Notes: generated by a model not told the origin, from the letters alone. 64,000 nucleotides of DNA from Vagococcus entomophilus (GCF_003987595.1 NZ_NGJZ01000001.1:558001-622000); one strand, 5' to 3'; positions 50,856-59,354 are shown, counted from the stretch's first letter. A program made the numbers and translations.

Positions 50856-52556
50856 TTAGACGAGTAATTGTTCGACTACTTCTTTTTGTGGGGTGACATA
50901 CAATGTTTTTTGGTTTTCATAGATAACAAACCCGGGTTTTGCGCCATTTGGTTTGTGGACATGTTTGACCTGGACATAGTCCACGGGAACAGATGCAGAT
51001 AAACGGTATTTTGAAAAGTATGCCGCAAGCAGCGCAGCTTCTTCTAATGTTTGCTCTGTGGGTGTATCTGAACAGATAATGACATGTGAACCAGGAATAT
51101 TTTTTGCGTGCAACCAAACATCTGATTTTTTTGCTGTTTTCAATGTTAGCTTATCATTTTGTAAATTATTTTTCCCAACGAAAATGGTTGTTCCATCGCT
51201 AGAAAGATATTTGTCTGGCGTACTAGGCTTATTTTTTTTGACCTTTCCATGATTTTTTTTAGGTCGAATATAGCCCTGAGAGATCAGTTCTTCTCGTACA
51301 ATGTCTAAATCCTTTGGTTGGATAAATTCCAGTTGACTAAGAACACTTTCAAGATAAGCGACTTCTTGTCTAGCGTGCACTAGTTGTTCCTTGATGATAC
51401 CAACACCATTTTTTAGTTTTTGGTAGCGTTGAAAATACTTTTGGGCATTTTTAGCGGGCGTCAGTGCCGGTTGCAACGAGATAACAATTGGCTTATTTTC
51501 TTCGTAATAGTTTTCAAGGGTAACTTCTTGTGCACCTTTTGGAACCAAATGCAAAAAGGTAGTCAGTAATTCTCCTTTTTGGCGATAAATTTCGGCATGA
51601 TCAGATTGCTCAAGCGTTTGTTCAAGTTTTTTGATTTTTAATTGGTTTTTTTTATGTTCATTTTCTAACTTTTTAAGCAGTTCACCTGCTTGTTGTTTGA
51701 CACGATCTTTTTCTGCTTTTCCCTCATAAAAACCATCTAGAAGCTTACTTAAAGTGGGGTAATGGATTTGTTTTTCTCCTAAAGTTTGAAAAGAAATCGG
51801 AGCGAAAAACTCTTTTTTTTCTTTTTCGTGTAATGTCGGATTTGTTTGAGTATCTATTTCTGTCCAAAAGTTTTGCCAAACTTTCATTTTTTCATTAGGA
51901 TTTTGCTCTAAACGTTTAACTATTTCATTAGCTGTATCTTTTCCGAGTCCTTGAAAATGTTGTTGCAAAAAACTCGCATTTAACTCTTCTGTCGTTGAAA
52001 TCAAATCAAATAATTGGGTAGGTGACACCTGAAATGGATTTTTGGCTGACAGCTGTTTTGGAGGAGCAATATACTGTGCCCCAGGTAAGAGCGTACGATA
52101 CGTATTTTGAGTAATGCCGATATGCTTAATACAATCAAGTATTTTTTGGGAGTCTTTGTTCACTAAGACAATTGCGCTATGACGACCCATTAGTTCGACA
52201 ATCAGCAAAACGCTTTCTAAATCACCAAGTTCATTTCTTTTGGAAAAATGAAAATGAATAACTCGATCATTTTCGATTTGTTCAATTTTCTGTAAAATAG
52301 CTCCTTCTAAAAATTTGCGGAGCATCATACAAAAATTGGTGGGACTTGAAGGATTACTATAAGAGATATCAGTCAGCTGAATTCGGGCATAACTTGGATG
52401 AGCAGACAGCAATAACTTGTGATTTTTTCCTTGTGAGCGAATCACTAAAATTAATTCATTATCGTAGGGCTGGTGTATTTTGCTCAACCGCCCAGATTGC
52501 AAGTGATTATTTAATTCTTTAACGATAGCGTGGGTAAAAACACCATCAAATGACAT
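50856..52556 (-). CDS. rqcH: Ribosome quality control protein RqcH (NFACT family; FbpA/PavA homologue)
   Basis: Binds obstructed 50S subunits and recruits tRNA-Ala to add C-terminal alanine tails; homologues were first described as fibronectin-binding proteins (PavA, EfbA). The N-terminal NFACT-N domain starts MSFDGVFTHAI with GRLSKIHQP. A long coiled coil (about 285-345 and 380-430) follows, and the NFACT-R domain includes KSDVWLHAKNIPGSHVII near residue 480. The 566 residues start at the ATG at 52556, which has GAGGAAC; the longest frame adds 19 unlikely residues. Confidence 0.94.
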   Translation of the reverse strand: MSFDGVFTHAIVKELNNHLQSGRLSKIHQPYDNELILVIRSQGKNHKLLLSAHPSYARIQLTDISYSNPSSPTNFCMMLRKFLEGAILQKIEQIENDRVIHFHFSKRNELGDLESVLLIVELMGRHSAIVLVNKDSQKILDCIKHIGITQNTYRTLLPGAQYIAPPKQLSAKNPFQVSPTQLFDLISTTEELNASFLQQHFQGLGKDTANEIVKRLEQNPNEKMKVWQNFWTEIDTQTNPTLHEKEKKEFFAPISFQTLGEKQIHYPTLSKLLDGFYEGKAEKDRVKQQAGELLKKLENEHKKNQLKIKKLEQTLEQSDHAEIYRQKGELLTTFLHLVPKGAQEVTLENYYEENKPIVISLQPALTPAKNAQKYFQRYQKLKNGVGIIKEQLVHARQEVAYLESVLSQLEFIQPKDLDIVREELISQGYIRPKKNHGKVKKNKPSTPDKYLSSDGTTIFVGKNNLQNDKLTLKTAKKSDVWLHAKNIPGSHVIICSDTPTEQTLEEAALLAAYFSKYRLSASVPVDYVQVKHVHKPNGAKPGFVIYENQKTLYVTPQKEVVEQLLV

Positions 52557-52717
52557 AATGAGTTCCTCATTTCTAAAAAAGTACTTTTGTCTATTATAAC
52601 GTGAAACAAACAAATACCCAACACTAAAAGTTTGTTGTTTTTTTTTAGAATCATGAGCATCTTTTAGGTTAGTTTAAGGTAAAGGCAATATGATATAGAT
52701 ATAAGGAGTGAGTTGTA

Positions 52718-53584
52718 ATGAAAAAATGGCAAACTTTTTCTAAAAATAAACAAAAATTAATAAAGAGCGCTCTAACAATAGGGATGGCTGTCTTTCTATA
52801 TTCGATGTTTTTGGTGGCGGAGCGGACTAACGCTTCAAGTAAAAATGAAGTGGTTGCTATTCAAACGCCAACCATTCTTGTACCAGGAACTAATGCGACG
52901 AACAATCGTTTTAATGGATTTATCAGCAAGTTATCAAGTCTTGGAGTAGATACAGTGGATGTCTTAAAAGTTTACGTGCAAAAAAATGGGGCGATTACTT
53001 TTAGTGGGGATTTGTCTGCAAAAAGTGCTTACCCGTTGATTGTTGTTGGCTTTGAAGACAATTCTGAGGACGCAGTAGATATCGAGGCGAAATGGCTAAA
53101 GCAAGTCATTCAAAAAGTGCAAGAAACCTATAAGTTTACTGCTTACAATTACATTGGACATTCAAATGGGGGACTTGTCTTGACTTCATTCTTAGAAAAT
53201 TATAACGATGATACGTTGCCAACTTTACTCAAAGCTGCGACTATCGCAACACCGTACAATGATGTTAGCTTTTCAGACAATGATAAAACAGCTGAGTTTA
53301 CAGAAGTAAAAAATGAAACAAAATTATTAAAAAATTTGATTAGTAAGCAGTCAGCGATTCCAACATCTATTAGTTTTTTGAATATCGCAGGAGTTACTTC
53401 TGATACTAGCTACACGGATAGCGTTGTTCCGGTTCAAAGTGTTTTATCAGGACGGCTTGTTTATGAAAATCAAGTCGCTAATTATGAAGAGTATTTAGTG
53501 ACGGGAGAGGAAACAACGCACAGTGAATTAGTAGAAAACAAGAAAGTTTTGGTAAAAATCAAAAACTTTTTATACAGTGAATAG
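52718..53584 (+). CDS. Exported DUF915-type alpha/beta hydrolase
   Basis: A 288-residue protein with an N-terminal signal peptide or anchor (hydrophobic about residues 18-33, then AERTNASS). The hydrolase domain begins PTILVPGTNATNNRF. It has the nucleophile elbow GHSNGG near residue 150, an acid candidate in YTDSVVP and a histidine in TTHSELVEN. This is the DUF915 lipase-like family common in Lactobacillales; substrate unknown. AAGGAG lies nine bases before the ATG. Confidence 0.87.
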   Translation: MKKWQTFSKNKQKLIKSALTIGMAVFLYSMFLVAERTNASSKNEVVAIQTPTILVPGTNATNNRFNGFISKLSSLGVDTVDVLKVYVQKNGAITFSGDLSAKSAYPLIVVGFEDNSEDAVDIEAKWLKQVIQKVQETYKFTAYNYIGHSNGGLVLTSFLENYNDDTLPTLLKAATIATPYNDVSFSDNDKTAEFTEVKNETKLLKNLISKQSAIPTSISFLNIAGVTSDTSYTDSVVPVQSVLSGRLVYENQVANYEEYLVTGEETTHSELVENKKVLVKIKNFLYSE

Positions 53585-53611
53585 CCTACTTTTATCCTAA
53601 TTACGTGGAAG

Positions 53612-53648
53612 GCATAGAGAAAACAGTCTGTTTCTCTATGCTTTTTTT
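53612..53648 (+). terminator. Terminator after the DUF915 hydrolase gene
   Basis: GCATAGAGAAA (53612-53622) pairs with TTTCTCTATGC (53631-53641), then a T-run. Confidence 0.88.
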
Positions 53649-53663
53649 GTTAAAGAATAATAG

Positions 53664-53703
53664 ATATACTCTTATTGACTTTTAGTCAATAAGAGTATAT
53701 TCT
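53664..53703 (+). promoter_or_regulatory. 37-bp perfect palindrome overlapping the tetR promoter, probable TetR operator
   Basis: Arms of 17 bases (53664-53680 and 53684-53700), perfectly inverted around TTT. The right half-site region contains a promoter: TTGACT (53675-53680), then TATTCT at 53698-53703 (17-base spacer) or TATATT at 53696-53701 (15). A terminator role is unlikely because a separate terminator ends at 53648 and no U-run follows. Binding here would block transcription of tetR and the thioesterase gene, giving autoregulation. Confidence 0.8.
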
Positions 53704-53725
53704 AAACAAAGAAGGGGTTAAAAAA

Positions 53726-54313
53726 ATGAAGCAAAGAAAAAAACCAGAGGATAGAAAAAAAGAAATTATTAATGTAGCGTTCCAACTTTTTCTTGAATAT
53801 GGCTATGAAACCATCACAATGAATAAGATTGCGAACGAAAGCGGGATTGCGAAGGGATTATGTTACCACTACTTCCCATCAAAAGAAGAGCTGTATGAAG
53901 AAGTTTTGTCTGACTTTGTGGATCAATTAGTTGGCAAATATTTAGTTATTATAAAAAACGATCAGTTAACACTAGAGGATAAATTAAATGAAATGTCAAC
54001 AATCTTAAGATCGTATAAAGGAAAGTCATTATTTTATGATTTTTCAAGAAAAAATGGGAACAAACGAGTATATATAGATATTTTATATCGGACTTTTAAT
54101 CGTTTAATTCCAGAACTTACCAATGAATTTATTAGGTATTCCAATCTTTCATCAGAGTCGTTTGAGAAAATAGAAACACTTATGAGTTTTATTCTTTTTG
54201 GGCAGTTGGGAATACTTACAGAAAAAGGATTGGACTTTGAGCATCAATTGATGCAGCTAAAAGCGTACATCCAAACTTTATTAGAATACGAAAAAGATGG
54301 TGGAAATACATGA
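53726..54313 (+). CDS. TetR/AcrR family transcriptional regulator
   Basis: A 195-residue repressor-like protein. The N-terminal helix-turn-helix TITMNKIANESGIAKGLCYHYFPSKEEL (residues about 30-58) is classical TetR. The rest is a helical ligand-binding domain without recognisable specificity. It is preceded by a 37-bp palindrome over its own promoter and overlaps the downstream thioesterase-like gene by four bases, suggesting that it controls that gene in response to an acyl-type or bile-type ligand (inference). Confidence 0.9.
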   Translation: MKQRKKPEDRKKEIINVAFQLFLEYGYETITMNKIANESGIAKGLCYHYFPSKEELYEEVLSDFVDQLVGKYLVIIKNDQLTLEDKLNEMSTILRSYKGKSLFYDFSRKNGNKRVYIDILYRTFNRLIPELTNEFIRYSNLSSESFEKIETLMSFILFGQLGILTEKGLDFEHQLMQLKAYIQTLLEYEKDGGNT

Positions 54314-55593
54314 AAATAATAATAGACAAGCCAATTTCCATGTGTGACGAAAAAATTCAAGTATCGTTTGAGGGTTTGCCTCAAAGTTCAATCATCACAG
54401 TAACAGCTGAAAGTTCAGATTATTACTGTATCAATGCGCCAATGGCAACAGGTATAGGAACGATTTGGCATTCTAAAGGCTGTTACAAAAGTTCAGCTTG
54501 CGGCACATTAAATTTAACCAAAGATGCTTCATTTGGTGGTAGCTATACGGGGACTCATGGAATGGGATTATTTTATAGAATGGAGCCTAAAAAAAGTAAA
54601 GAAGAAAAACTAGCCACTAATTTAAGTGCAATTGGCGTTCAAAAAAGCTATCATATTAAGCTTTCTGTTTTTTTTGAAGATGAAAAATTAGAGGAAATCA
54701 CGATTGAAAGAAAGTTTCAGGCTGACAATATAACCCATCAAGATATCAATCAGGAAAATTTAGTAGCTCGTTTTTTTAAAGATGCAAAAAAGCGGAATCA
54801 GCCAGCAATTATAGTACTAAGTGGCAGTGATGGGAGAATAGAGAAAGCGCAAAACATAGCTCAATTATTTGCATCTCATGGTTATGCGTCATTAGCAGTT
54901 TGTTATTTTGGACTGGTAGGAACAGCAGAATGTCTTTCTCAAATTCCGTTAGAAATAATAGAAAAAGCAATTGCGTTTTTAAAACAACAACAAGAAGTGA
55001 ATGCTCAAAAAATTGCGGTATACGGACGCTCTAAAGGAGGAGAACTGGCTTTATTAGCGGGAAGTGAATTTCCTGAGCTAAGTTGTGTGATTGCTAATAC
55101 TCCAAGTAGTTTTATCATGGAGGGACTAACTGCTAAAAATAGAAATTCGAAAACCTCTTCCTGGACATACAAAAAACACGATTTTCCGTATATTCCGTTT
55201 AAAATATGGGATTTTATTCCTTTTGTCTTAAAAAAAAATTTTTTTAATCAACAGGATTTGGCAAGTCCTTTTAGTAAAATAATCCATCGCAAACATGCTG
55301 CGAAAGCCCGAATTAAAATTGAAAATATACAAGGAAGAATCTTGTTTCTCTCTAGTGAACAGGATGAAGTTTGGCCCTCTACTCTTTTTTGCACACAAGC
55401 ACTTACTCATTTGAAAAAAAATAATTTTCTCTATCCCTATAGACATAAAAATTATCTGCATAGTGGGCACCTGCTTACGATTGCATATCAGCCAATTCCA
55501 AGATATACGTCTCAAAATTGGGGCAAGCAACTAAAGGATAGTATTGCCTCATGGGAGGAAACGATTCTATTTTTAAAGCAATGGGCAAATTAA
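54310..55593 (+). CDS. Acyl-CoA thioesterase / bile acid-CoA:amino acid N-acyltransferase family protein
   Basis: A 427-residue two-domain protein. The N-terminal beta-sandwich (residues about 1-140) resembles the acyl-CoA thioester hydrolase/BAAT N-terminal domain. The C-terminal alpha/beta hydrolase has the elbow YGRSKGGELAL with Ser241, an acid candidate in SSEQDEVWPS and the histidine in LHSGHLL. Serine rather than cysteine at the nucleophile favours thioesterase over acyltransferase. It is translationally coupled to the TetR gene. Whether the substrate is fatty acyl-CoA or bile-derived is unknown. Confidence 0.85.
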   Translation: MKIIIDKPISMCDEKIQVSFEGLPQSSIITVTAESSDYYCINAPMATGIGTIWHSKGCYKSSACGTLNLTKDASFGGSYTGTHGMGLFYRMEPKKSKEEKLATNLSAIGVQKSYHIKLSVFFEDEKLEEITIERKFQADNITHQDINQENLVARFFKDAKKRNQPAIIVLSGSDGRIEKAQNIAQLFASHGYASLAVCYFGLVGTAECLSQIPLEIIEKAIAFLKQQQEVNAQKIAVYGRSKGGELALLAGSEFPELSCVIANTPSSFIMEGLTAKNRNSKTSSWTYKKHDFPYIPFKIWDFIPFVLKKNFFNQQDLASPFSKIIHRKHAAKARIKIENIQGRILFLSSEQDEVWPSTLFCTQALTHLKKNNFLYPYRHKNYLHSGHLLTIAYQPIPRYTSQNWGKQLKDSIASWEETILFLKQWAN

Positions 55594-55649
55594 TAGGGAT
55601 TTGGTTAAGTTTGCAAAGTAAGAGACACAATTTATTTTTTTTAAAAACA

Positions 55650-55658
55650 TGTTATAAT
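55650..55658 (+). promoter_or_regulatory. Extended -10 promoter of the thioredoxin-like gene
   Basis: TGT followed by a perfect TATAAT; TTTATT at 55631-55636 is a weak -35 candidate. Confidence 0.6.
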
Positions 55659-55690
55659 AGAGGAGATAAAAAATAAAGGTGAGTAAAATA

Positions 55691-56269
55691 ATGGAAAAAT
55701 GGCAACAAAAAATGCAGCAAAAGATGCAACAATTAAAAAACTATACACAGGAAAATAAAAAGAAATCATTAATTTTTTTGTCGTGTATTCTTTTGATAGT
55801 TGTATTATTCAGCTTGTCTGTTTCAAAGATTCATCAAACGATTCAATCAGAGCAAATTGATTCATTGATTATGAGTGAATATACTAATGAAAAAGTAGTT
55901 GCGCTCTCAAATAGTCAAATCAAGCATAAAATTACTTCTGGTGCTAAATTTACGGTCTTATTTCTTGATCCAAAAGATCCGCTTAATTCGTTGATTACAG
56001 AAGCTTTAAATAGCAAAAAAATTAAAAATGAATACAAAGAAACGCTTTTTTTAGTATCACTGGTTTATCAAAAAGAGCAGGTAAAAGAACGCTACAATTT
56101 GGGTGAAAATCAACCAACACTGATTTATTATGAAAATGGTCATGAAGCAAGTCGAACAGTAATCAAAAAACGGAAAAACTTTCAGACAAGTATTTTAAAT
56201 GATTTAGAGAGTTTGTCCATGACAAATATTAAAAAAATTCAATCAACTACATCAAGTAGTAATAACTAG
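55691..56269 (+). CDS. Single-pass membrane protein with a degenerate thioredoxin-like outer domain
   Basis: A 192-residue protein. It has a cytoplasmic N-terminus rich in Gln, Lys and Met (about 25 residues, with a WQQKMQQKMQQ repeat), one membrane helix (about 26-46) and an extracellular domain. The pattern FTVLFLDPKDPLNSL, a central LFLVSLVY strand, then QPTLIYYENGHEASR is reminiscent of thioredoxin folds, but the CXXC position reads DPKDPL and the outer domain has no cysteine. A GTG frame start at 55679 coincides with the AAGGTGAG ribosome binding site of the ATG at 55691. No redox activity is expected; function unknown. Confidence 0.6.
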   Translation: MEKWQQKMQQKMQQLKNYTQENKKKSLIFLSCILLIVVLFSLSVSKIHQTIQSEQIDSLIMSEYTNEKVVALSNSQIKHKITSGAKFTVLFLDPKDPLNSLITEALNSKKIKNEYKETLFLVSLVYQKEQVKERYNLGENQPTLIYYENGHEASRTVIKKRKNFQTSILNDLESLSMTNIKKIQSTTSSSNN

Positions 56270-56278
56270 CAGTATGAC

Positions 56279-56307
56279 TTGACGGAATAATCAAACAATA
56301 GTAAGAT
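56279..56307 (+). promoter_or_regulatory. Promoter of the trpXYZ leader
   Basis: TTGACG, exactly 17 bases, TAAGAT. Transcription would begin near 56314, about 25 bases before the leader peptide ATG. Confidence 0.82.
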
Positions 56308-56339
56308 AAATACAACAATTAGAGAACGGAGTGAAAACA

Positions 56340-56402
56340 ATGAGACGATTTTTTTTGACAAACTTTGATGATAAATACTTATGGCAAAGCTGGCAAAACT
56401 AG
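56340..56402 (+). CDS. Tryptophan leader peptide (attenuator)
   Basis: A 20-codon frame reading MRRFFLTNFDDKYLWQSWQN. GGAG is eight bases before the ATG. The tryptophan codons are 15 and 18 (56382-56384 and 56391-56393); both lie close to the stop, as in classical trp leaders. The stop codon TAG directly abuts the first strand of the downstream alternative hairpins. Phe and Tyr codons are also frequent. The peptide itself probably has no function; its translation would be the sensor of charged tRNA-Trp. Confidence 0.8.
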   Translation: MRRFFLTNFDDKYLWQSWQN

Positions 56403-56565
56403 TTGTGTCTGTTGTTTTACATGGATACAACTTTTAGGAACCTTCTAAACGAACGTATCTATGTCAGCCATTTATCTTTTAGATAGCCTGCATAGACATT
56501 TAACTATGTAGGACTTGTGGTAAAAGCACCTACTTATTTGACAAAATAAAGTAGGTGCTTTTTTA
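56401..56565 (+). promoter_or_regulatory. Ribosome-mediated attenuator of trpXYZ
   Basis: Alternative pairings I can trace: strand 1 (56401-56409) with strand 2 (56424-56432); strand 2 region (56421-56428) with strand 3 (56455-56462); strand 3 (56458-56467) with 4 (56488-56496); 4 (56487-56495) with 5 (56504-56512); GTAGG in 5 with CCTAC in the terminator left arm. The terminator is AAAAGCACCTACTT (56522-56535) with AAGTAGGTGCTTTT (56549-56562) and a T-run. A ribosome stalled at Trp codons leaves strand 1 free, which would favour 1:2, 3:4 and the antiterminator. A ribosome at the stop codon masks strand 1 and favours termination. The mechanism is inferred. Confidence 0.75.
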
Positions 56566-56595
56566 GGTTATAAATAAAATAAAGGGAGTATAAAT

Positions 56596-57612
56596 ATGAA
56601 AAACAAAAAATTGATGGGTAGTGTGGCTATAATTTTTATTATTTTGCTTGTCTCTTTTTTTTCCAGTCAAGCTCAAGAGACAAGTTCGCCGAAAAAGAAA
56701 ATTCCTGAGGTTGGAGTTCTTCAATATGTTAGCCATCCAGCTCTGGATGAGATATACCGAGGTATCAAAGCTGGGTTAAAACAAGAAGGATACGATCCCA
56801 AGAAGCAAACGGTTAAAATCAACTTTCAAAATGGCCAAGCGGATCAAAGTAAACTTAAAACAATGAGTGAACAGCTAGTCAACAAACAGGCAGATGTTCT
56901 TGTCGGAATTGCCACACCTGCTGCGCAGGCTCTGGCTAATACCACACAAAAAACGCCAATCGTATTGGGTGCGATTACCGACCCAGTGAGTGCTGGACTA
57001 GTGAAGTCAAATGAAAAACCAGGAGGCAATATCACAGGAGTAAGTGATCAATCTCCAGTAGCTGCGCAAATTGAGCTGGCAAAAAAATTACTTCCACAAG
57101 CAAAAAAAATGGGCATTCTTTATTCTTCCTCAGAAGCTAACTCAGAATATCAGGCAAATAAAGCGAGTACAATCGCAAAAAAGGCAGGAATTGAAGCGAA
57201 AAACTTTCCGGTGAATTCGACGAATGACCTGTTGACCATTGTACAGGAGATGGCAAATCAGGTTGATTTTATTTATATCCCGACCGACAATACAATCGCA
57301 AATGCTATGCAAACCGTTGTTGGCGCGGCTAATAATGCCGCTACCCCGATTATTCCTTCAGTTGACACGATGGTAGAGCAAGGCGGTTTGGCTACAGTCG
57401 GGATTAATCAATATGACTTAGGAGTTAAAACCGGTCAAATGGTTGCCATGATTTTGAAGGGGAAATCGAAACCAGCGACAACTCCAATATATACGTTCAC
57501 CAAAGGAGACATCATCATTAATCAAGAGCAAGCTAAAAAATTAGGAATCTCAATTCCTGATTCAATCAAACAACAAGCAACGCTCGTTTCTGCAGACAAA
57601 ACAAAAAAGTAA
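56596..57612 (+). CDS. trpX: Tryptophan ABC transporter, substrate-binding protein TrpX
   Basis: A 338-residue periplasmic-binding-protein fold of the ABC-sub-bind family, matching streptococcal TrpX: VGVLQYVSHPALDEIYRGIKAGL at the start, then GNITGVSDQSP and YIPTDNTIANA. A hydrophobic export segment (about 8-26) ends SFFSSQAQE with no cysteine, so the lipobox normally seen in TrpX is missing and it may stay anchored by its helix or be released. The mature protein contains no tryptophan. It is the first gene after the Trp leader attenuator, which supports tryptophan as the ligand. Confidence 0.88.
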   Translation: MKNKKLMGSVAIIFIILLVSFFSSQAQETSSPKKKIPEVGVLQYVSHPALDEIYRGIKAGLKQEGYDPKKQTVKINFQNGQADQSKLKTMSEQLVNKQADVLVGIATPAAQALANTTQKTPIVLGAITDPVSAGLVKSNEKPGGNITGVSDQSPVAAQIELAKKLLPQAKKMGILYSSSEANSEYQANKASTIAKKAGIEAKNFPVNSTNDLLTIVQEMANQVDFIYIPTDNTIANAMQTVVGAANNAATPIIPSVDTMVEQGGLATVGINQYDLGVKTGQMVAMILKGKSKPATTPIYTFTKGDIIINQEQAKKLGISIPDSIKQQATLVSADKTKK

Positions 57613-57624
57613 GGAGGGGAAATA

Positions 57625-58509
57625 ATGTTAGTATCCGCAATATCACAGGGGTTTTTATGGGCAGTACTTGGACTGGGAATTTATATGACATATCGCATTT
57701 TAGATTTCCCAGATATGACAACAGAGGGCTCGTTTCCATTAGGAGGCGCGGTGTGTGTGGCAGCAATTAATGCAGGGGTATCGCCGATAATTGCAACTAT
57801 TTTAGGGATTGGCTCCGGTATTCTTGCTGGGCTTGTCACAGGACTTTTATATACCAAAGGGAAAATTCCTGTTATCTTATCTGGTATCTTAGTCATGTCG
57901 GGATTAAATTCAGTGATATTATTTGTTATGAAATCACCCAATCTATCTTTACTAAATAAACCTCGTATTCAAGACTTATTTGGATTTTTACATTTACCTA
58001 AATATTTTGATAGTGTCTTACTGGGATTATTCGTCTTATTTGTGATTATTACGCTATTAATTAGCTTTTTTAATACAAATTTAGGCCAAGCATACATTGC
58101 TACAGGGGATAATGAAAACATGGCAAAATCAATGGGCATTAAAACTGACCGGATGAAAATTCTAGGGTTGGGTTTGTCTAATGGGGTCATTGCGCTTTCC
58201 GGGGCGTTAATTGCCCAAAATGACGGATATGCAGATGTCAATAAAGGAATCGGGGTCATCGTCATAGGGCTAGCTTCGATTATTATTGGCGAAGTGGTTT
58301 TTGGTAATTTGACACTACTTGAAAGACTCATCGCAATTGTTGTAGGAAGTGTTCTTTATCAATTGTTGATTTTAGTTGTAATTAAATTAAATTTTGACAC
58401 TACGTATCTAAAAATCTTTTCAGCAATTATTTTATCTATTTGTCTAATGATTCCACAAATAAAAAAAGCCCTTCGATTACAAACTGGTTTTGAAAGGAAG
58501 GAAGAATAA
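57625..58509 (+). CDS. trpY: Tryptophan ABC transporter, permease TrpY
   Basis: A 294-residue integral membrane permease of the branched-chain/ribose type (BPD_transp_2-like) with eight or so hydrophobic segments. It opens with LVSAISQGFLWAVLGLGIYM and has the DFPDMTTEGSFPLGGA block typical of the TrpY/YufQ-like group. AGGAGG lies just upstream. It overlaps trpZ by one base. Confidence 0.88.
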   Translation: MLVSAISQGFLWAVLGLGIYMTYRILDFPDMTTEGSFPLGGAVCVAAINAGVSPIIATILGIGSGILAGLVTGLLYTKGKIPVILSGILVMSGLNSVILFVMKSPNLSLLNKPRIQDLFGFLHLPKYFDSVLLGLFVLFVIITLLISFFNTNLGQAYIATGDNENMAKSMGIKTDRMKILGLGLSNGVIALSGALIAQNDGYADVNKGIGVIVIGLASIIIGEVVFGNLTLLERLIAIVVGSVLYQLLILVVIKLNFDTTYLKIFSAIILSICLMIPQIKKALRLQTGFERKEE

Positions 58510-59285
58510 TGACGTTACCCACAACGATTTTAACGATGGTTCAAGCAACAAAAAAAATAGATAATGGGTTAAATGAGCAAAATACAATATTGGATCATGT
58601 TGACTTAACCATCCAAAAAGGAGACTTTATCACTGTTCTTGGAGGAAACGGAGCAGGGAAGTCTACTTTGTTTAATGTACTCGCTGGCAGTCTACCGTTG
58701 ACTAGTGGGGATATCCGGTTAAAACATCAAGATATCACAAATTGGAAAGAAGAAAAACGGGCCACGGTATTTGCTCGAGTTTTCCAAGATCCAAAGCAAG
58801 GAACAGCACCGCGGATGACCGTCGCTGAAAATTTACTTTTAGCGCTTCACAGGGGAGAAAAAAGAACCATAAAGCGCAGAGAGCTTAAAGAAAATGAGCC
58901 AGTATTTTATGAATTGTGTGCCTCACTTGGCAATGGCTTAGAAAATCATCTCGATACGCCAACAGGAAATCTATCTGGTGGTCAAAGACAAGCGCTGAGC
59001 TTATTGATGGCCACGCTCAAAGATCCAGAATTATTACTTTTGGATGAGCATACAGCTGCTTTAGACCCAAAAACAGCCAAACAACTAATGAAGTTTACAA
59101 ATCAACGTATTCAGGAAAAAGAACTAACCTGTTTGATGATTACACATCGAATGGAGGATGCTTTGCAGTATGGCAACCGTCTGTTGTTATTAAAAAAAGG
59201 CAAAATAAAAAAAGATTTAAATGCACAAGAAAAGAAAAAACTGACGCTAAATGACCTCTTTTTATTTTTTGAAGAAGAGGATTAA
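58509..59285 (+). CDS. trpZ: Tryptophan ABC transporter, ATP-binding protein TrpZ
   Basis: A 258-residue ABC ATPase energising TrpXY. Walker A is GGNGAGKST near residue 46, the signature is LSGGQRQALS near residue 156, and Walker B is LLLLDEHTAALDP. The H-loop follows in MITHRMEDA. It is the last gene of the importer operon; a short AT-rich terminator follows. Confidence 0.92.
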   Translation: MTLPTTILTMVQATKKIDNGLNEQNTILDHVDLTIQKGDFITVLGGNGAGKSTLFNVLAGSLPLTSGDIRLKHQDITNWKEEKRATVFARVFQDPKQGTAPRMTVAENLLLALHRGEKRTIKRRELKENEPVFYELCASLGNGLENHLDTPTGNLSGGQRQALSLLMATLKDPELLLLDEHTAALDPKTAKQLMKFTNQRIQEKELTCLMITHRMEDALQYGNRLLLLKKGKIKKDLNAQEKKKLTLNDLFLFFEEED

Positions 59286-59292
59286 TGAAAGT

Positions 59293-59315
59293 AATCTGTA
59301 AATTTACAGATTTTT
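59293..59315 (+). terminator. Short AT-rich terminator after trpZ
   Basis: AATCTGTA (59293-59300) pairs with TACAGATT (59305-59312) around AATT, followed by TTT. The stem is weak, so some readthrough into the aro leader is possible. Confidence 0.6.
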
Positions 59316-59325
59316 CAAAAATTGT

Positions 59326-59354
59326 TTGACAGAATAAAAAATAAGAGATATACT
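59326..59354 (+). promoter_or_regulatory. Promoter of the aromatic amino acid operon
   Basis: Perfect TTGACA, 17-base spacer, TATACT. The start would lie near 59361, some 30 bases before the leader peptide. Confidence 0.9.

Noticed and set aside
53664-53700. Palindrome before tetR read as a terminator of the DUF915 gene
   Set aside because: A normal terminator already ends at 53648 and no T-run follows the palindrome; promoter hexamers fall inside it.
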